Shown here: piece after piece, positions 5,723 to 8,635 of the stretch
Numbering within the stretch: the first letter of the stretch is position 1
Layout of the letters: each line of letters begins with the position of its first letter
Assembly (NCBI GenBank): GCA_018725535.1
Contig: QLUS01000063.1
Coordinates: 1 to 8,635 of the forward strand
Source of the DNA: Bacillota bacterium
GTDB taxonomy: Bacteria > Bacillota > UBA994
Reading direction: 5' to 3'
Length of the DNA stretch: 8,635 nucleotides
The notes under the pieces: model-generated
What the model was told of the DNA's origin: nothing
Database searches by the model: none
The model's input: the letters and a program-made list of their open reading frames with translations, nothing else
Program-made: the position numbers and the translations under genes

Positions 5723-7142
5723 TCTGAGGTTACGTCTGCCCCTCACGTATCTGTTGGTCATTGCTATGGCTGTAGGCGGGTCAGGCTTAATCATGAGTCA
5801 GTTTTTGCGCGAGCACTTTCTTAGCGAGCGGCGCGCCGCTCTTTTGATACAGAGCAGTATTATCGCTAATAGCGCGCGGGAAGCCATGCTTGATCCAGGA
5901 CTCGACTTAGGACGTATGACGCGCACCTTTGCCGAGCAGCTGCGCGCGCGCGTCATCATCCTTGACACTTCGGGGTTAGTGCTCGCGGATGCGTTTGATG
6001 AGCTCACCGGGCACGCGCATGCGCACCCGGCACTGCCGAGGAGCCTACAAGGCAAGACAGAAGTCATGGAGCGACGCTCGCCCGCAGGGCAGGCCACTCT
6101 CTACGTGTTGGCCCCAATTTACCGTGACCATCAAAGTGAAGGTGTTCCCACAGAGTTTGCGGGGCGTGCGCAAATAGGGGTCGTATTTATTGCCAGTAGC
6201 CTCGATGACGTTTATGCTTCACTCGACCTGCTGGAGCGGCGGCTGGTAGTAGGGAGCGCTGCTGTAGCCTTTATTGCCGCCAGCATGGGGCTCGGGTTAG
6301 CGTCAAGCATCACCGCGCCGCTCCTAGCTCTGACCCAAGTGGCGGGAAGGATGTCTGACGGCGAGGAAACCGCGAAGGTATACCCCAGCGGCGACCAAGA
6401 AGTATATGAGCTCGGTGCTGCTTTTAACCAGATGAGCAGCAGAGTACGGGCTCTAGAGCAAGCGCGCATGCGCTTTATTTCCGATGCTTCCCACGAAATG
6501 CGGGCACCCCTAGCAGCCATGAAAGCCTTAGTCGACCCGCTCGTGGCCGACCCACGGATTAATGCCGATATCCGCCAAGAACTCCTGCTTGACCTAACGC
6601 GAGAAATTGACAGGCTGAGCACTCTCGTTGCCGACCTGCTCCAGCTAGCCCGCCTTGACAGCCGCATGGCGCTCGTCCGGGAACCCTGCGACATCGCCAA
6701 CTTGACACGGCGGGTGGTAGCGAGCTTAGCGGCGCTAGCCAAGACAAAGCGAGTCAGTGTAACGACTAACGTCCCCAAGGGTCTTCCCTATGTGGGTGAC
6801 GCAGCGGCATTGCATCGCGCCATATTTAACATTGTCGACAACGCCATTAAGTTTGCCGACAGCGCCGTACATATTGCCCTGAGTTCTACGCCCGAGGGGC
6901 TCTTGCTCAGCGTTGTTGATGACGGCCCCGGGATTCCGTCGGAGGCCAAGGGGAGGATTTTCGAGCGCTTCTACCGCGTCGACGAGTCGCGGACACGCGC
7001 TACCGGAGGCAGCGGGCTTGGCTTGGCGATTGCCTACGAGGTGGTGCAAGCACACGGGGGTAGCATTCGCGTAGAAACGGCTCATGGTCACGGGGCCACG
7101 TTCTTGCTTAGCTTGCCTACACCCACAACCCACCCCGCCTAA
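5712..7142 (+). CDS. Membrane sensor histidine kinase (HAMP, HisKA, HATPase)
   Basis: This 476-residue kinase is the expected partner of the overlapping response regulator. The first membrane helix is at about residues 10-30. An extracytoplasmic sensor of about 145 residues follows, whose RVIILDTSGLVLAD (80-93) and later strand IGVVFIASSLDDVY resemble Cache/PAS-like kinase sensors. The second membrane helix is at about 177-200. A HAMP linker spans 201-253. The phosphorylation site is His261 in FISDASHEMRAPLAAM. The ATP-binding domain has the N box with Asn377 (NIVDNAIKF), the G1 box DDGPGIP (403-409), the F box FERFYR (417-422) and the G2 box GGSGLGLA (432-439). A small His cluster (HAHAHP, 101-106) lies in the sensor. 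Its ATG overlaps the regulator stop, and no strong ribosome site is visible, so translation is probably coupled. The signal is unknown. Confidence 0.96.
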   Translation: MRISLRLRLPLTYLLVIAMAVGGSGLIMSQFLREHFLSERRAALLIQSSIIANSAREAMLDPGLDLGRMTRTFAEQLRARVIILDTSGLVLADAFDELTGHAHAHPALPRSLQGKTEVMERRSPAGQATLYVLAPIYRDHQSEGVPTEFAGRAQIGVVFIASSLDDVYASLDLLERRLVVGSAAVAFIAASMGLGLASSITAPLLALTQVAGRMSDGEETAKVYPSGDQEVYELGAAFNQMSSRVRALEQARMRFISDASHEMRAPLAAMKALVDPLVADPRINADIRQELLLDLTREIDRLSTLVADLLQLARLDSRMALVREPCDIANLTRRVVASLAALAKTKRVSVTTNVPKGLPYVGDAAALHRAIFNIVDNAIKFADSAVHIALSSTPEGLLLSVVDDGPGIPSEAKGRIFERFYRVDESRTRATGGSGLGLAIAYEVVQAHGGSIRVETAHGHGATFLLSLPTPTTHPA

Positions 7143-8353
7143 GTTTCTGTCCCGGTCTTTCTCTGCTCAGCTCTCTCGAGCCAATGCACCAGACCAAAGG
7201 CAAGGCTCCCCAAGAGGCGCAGGCCGGCAGCTACTAAGAAGGCGACCTTGTAGCCAAACAAGTTAAGCATAGCTACGCCAGCTAGCGGAGCAGCTATAGC
7301 GCTGGCGCTGATGGCGGTGTTGTAGTAACCGATGTATGTCGTTCTACTTTCTTCCGGCGTCATGTCGAGGAGGGTGTTAAAGAGCGACAGCATCACCCCG
7401 GAGAAGATCACGCCGGTGAGAATGTTAAAGAAGGCAATAGTGGCGAGACTGCGCGAGTAAGCATAAACAAGCGGCACAATAAAAATGCCTAGCGTGGATG
7501 TAAAGAGGGTTTTCAGTGAACCGTGCCGCTGTGAATAGCGCACCCAGAAACCATAACCTAAAAGCGACCCGCCGGTGTTGCTTAAAGTCAAAATACTGAT
7601 CCAGAGGTTGTTTGCGCCTAGCTCTCTGGTCTGGTACAGGGTGAACAGCGGCCAAGCAGCTTGCCACGCGAAGTGGAAAAACAGCGAGGTTGCGGTGAAG
7701 CGCAGGAAACGTTTTTGGTGAGCCAGTCCCTTAACGTCGGCCGCAATTGAGCGCGGCAGATTTAGGAGGAAACGTCGCCACGGCACATCCTGCGTCTGTT
7801 GTGCCGCGCCGTTTTGGGGCAGCTCGGTGATGCGAGAGAACACTTGGATTTCCCCTATGGCCAGCACAAAGGCTAGCGCAAACATGACGCTGTATCCGAG
7901 TGGATAAGGCATTATGTCTAGCACACGTCCCGCAGTGAGCACGGCGAGCGTCCCGACGATGTTCATCAGCCGATTGCGGTCGGCAAACGCGGCCGCACGC
8001 CTCTCGCTGGGCACGACGTTAGCGATAAATCCCTGCCACCCCACGTTACTTATAGCCCCGGGAAAGTTCATTAACGCAATGAGTATAACTAAGAGGGTGG
8101 CACGGCTGTCCTCCGCAAACAAAGGGATAAGGGCGAGCAAAAAGAAGAACAGGCGATGTGCCCACATAAAGGCAGCGGTGATGCCCTTTTTGTTGGTGCG
8201 GCTGTCGACGTACTTAGCACCTGGAATCATGGCTAGGAGCCCCACCAGTGCCGGTGCAGAGGAGAGGAGACCAATCTGGTAGTTGCTGGCTCCTAGGCGC
8301 ACAGCAAAGATGCCAATAAACGGCCCAACGAGGTTTTGCGCCAGCGTGGACAT
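7139..8353 (-). CDS. Major facilitator superfamily (MFS) transporter
   Basis: A secondary transporter of the inner membrane, 404 residues from ATG 8353, almost wholly hydrophobic with about 11-12 predicted membrane helices. GAKYVDSRTNKKG at residues 45-57 sits in the first cytoplasmic loop where MFS proteins carry motif A. A charged central loop near 170-200 separates the two six-helix halves. The second half starts around RFLRFTATSLFFHFAWQAAW. The substrate is unknown. ATG 8353 has no ribosome site and cuts into the usual N-terminal region: the frame stays open and family-like for 42 more codons upstream, so the true protein is probably longer. The stop codon overlaps that of the convergent kinase gene by 4 nt, with no terminator between them. 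Confidence 0.93.
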   Translation of the reverse strand: MSTLAQNLVGPFIGIFAVRLGASNYQIGLLSSAPALVGLLAMIPGAKYVDSRTNKKGITAAFMWAHRLFFFLLALIPLFAEDSRATLLVILIALMNFPGAISNVGWQGFIANVVPSERRAAAFADRNRLMNIVGTLAVLTAGRVLDIMPYPLGYSVMFALAFVLAIGEIQVFSRITELPQNGAAQQTQDVPWRRFLLNLPRSIAADVKGLAHQKRFLRFTATSLFFHFAWQAAWPLFTLYQTRELGANNLWISILTLSNTGGSLLGYGFWVRYSQRHGSLKTLFTSTLGIFIVPLVYAYSRSLATIAFFNILTGVIFSGVMLSLFNTLLDMTPEESRTTYIGYYNTAISASAIAAPLAGVAMLNLFGYKVAFLVAAGLRLLGSLAFGLVHWLERAEQRKTGTET

Positions 8354-8479
8354 GATGCCGTGGTAGTTGTTTAGCCTAATATTCGTAGCCAGAGTGTCAC
8401 TTGTGCAGCCGGAAAAGTCGGCTTTAAGCAGAGTCAGCCCGTTTCGTAGCTTCTCTTTATGCCGTGAGGGTAAGTTCAG
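8354..8479 (-). other. In-frame upstream extension of the MFS gene with no standard start codon
   Basis: The MFS frame continues upstream as 42 sense codons that read like a cytoplasmic N-terminus, ending ATNIRLNNYHGI directly before Met at 8353. No ATG, GTG or TTG occurs in this frame before the stop at about 8539. A CTG at 8479 lies 8 nt after a perfect AGGAGG (8488-8493). An ATG at 8486 in the next frame gives only a 9-codon peptide (MQTELTLTA). So either CTG is the start, or one indel has split the gene's 5' end. Confidence 0.55.
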
Positions 8480-8487
8480 TTTGCATC

Positions 8488-8493
8488 CCTCCT
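8488..8493 (-). promoter_or_regulatory. Perfect Shine-Dalgarno site upstream of the MFS gene
   Basis: AGGAGG on the minus strand is the only strong ribosome site near the MFS gene. It is 8 nt from the in-frame CTG 8479, but only 1 nt from the out-of-frame ATG 8486 and 134 nt from ATG 8353. Confidence 0.6.
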
Positions 8494-8532
8494 GTGCCGT
8501 CTTTATCGCTTCGACAAAATCTGTGTCGCTCC

Positions 8533-8546
8533 TGTACTATGGTACA
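8533..8546. promoter_or_regulatory. Small inverted repeat upstream of the MFS gene (candidate operator)
   Basis: TGTAC (8533-8537) and GTACA (8542-8546) flank TATG, a 14-bp dyad about 40 nt upstream of the AGGAGG site. Its position suits a repressor operator for the transporter. I see no convincing promoter on either strand around it, and nothing else recognisable from here to the right edge. Confidence 0.3.
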
Positions 8547-8635
8547 CGAATTATCCGCTGCATGACAGGAAAATTCCATACTAATAATATTGACAATAGT
8601 CACGCTACGTTTTGCACTGATTGTGAACGAAGCAG

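Noticed and set aside
6012..6029. His cluster HAHAHP in the kinase sensor domain as a metal-binding site
   Set aside because: Three alternating histidines are suggestive, but there is no other metal-site signature or neighbouring metal-transport gene to support it.
8590..8618. TTGACA on the plus strand as the -35 of a rightward promoter
   Set aside because: At 17-nt spacing the -10 would be TGCACT, a poor match, and no coding start follows before the window ends.

Overview
The window (about 8.6 kb, moderately GC-rich) looks like a chromosomal stretch of a Gram-positive-type bacterium, most likely a Clostridia-like member of the Bacillota. This rests on strong purine-rich Shine-Dalgarno sites, GTG/TTG starts, SigA-type promoters with 17-bp spacers, and the presence of RsgI-type proteins. 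No species can be named from the sequence. There are no rRNA or tRNA genes, mobile elements or CRISPR arrays.

Region 1 (1-1686, minus strand): a two-gene ABC-2 type exporter operon. An ATPase (645-1616) is followed by an overlapping permease (start about 663) that runs off the left edge. A consensus-like promoter (TTGACA-17-TAAAAT) lies just upstream at 1658-1686.

Region 2 (1716-4922, minus strand): a signalling operon. Its order is an ECF-type sigma factor (4180-4890), an 11-nt-overlapping membrane anti-sigma factor with an RsgI-like extracytoplasmic domain (3054-4190), then a second RsgI-like membrane protein (1766-2968). The second protein is a paralogue of the anti-sigma factor but lacks its cytoplasmic sigma-binding part. 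Both have the Asn-Pro motif of RsgI-type domains, helical extracytoplasmic regions and extremely charged C-terminal tails. The second also has three exact-length 37-residue repeats. A strong hairpin terminator ends the operon, and a terminator-like hairpin also sits in its leader. This operon is the most unusual part of the window: an envelope-sensing system that pairs an ECF sigma factor with RsgI-type sensors.

Region 3 (4946-7142, plus strand): divergent from the sigma operon. A well-formed promoter with a very short leader drives an OmpR/PhoB-type response regulator and an 11-nt-overlapping membrane histidine kinase.

Region 4 (7139-8635, minus strand): an MFS transporter convergent with the kinase gene; the two stop codons overlap. 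Its reading frame continues well upstream of the first ATG with a family-like N-terminus but no ATG, GTG or TTG start. This implies a CTG start, a frameshift or a shortened protein. The remainder up to the right edge holds a small inverted repeat and no recognisable gene.

Functionally the window is dominated by envelope sensing (sigma/anti-sigma and two-component system) and export (ABC-2 and MFS). A regulatory link from the sensors to the exporters is plausible from adjacency only.
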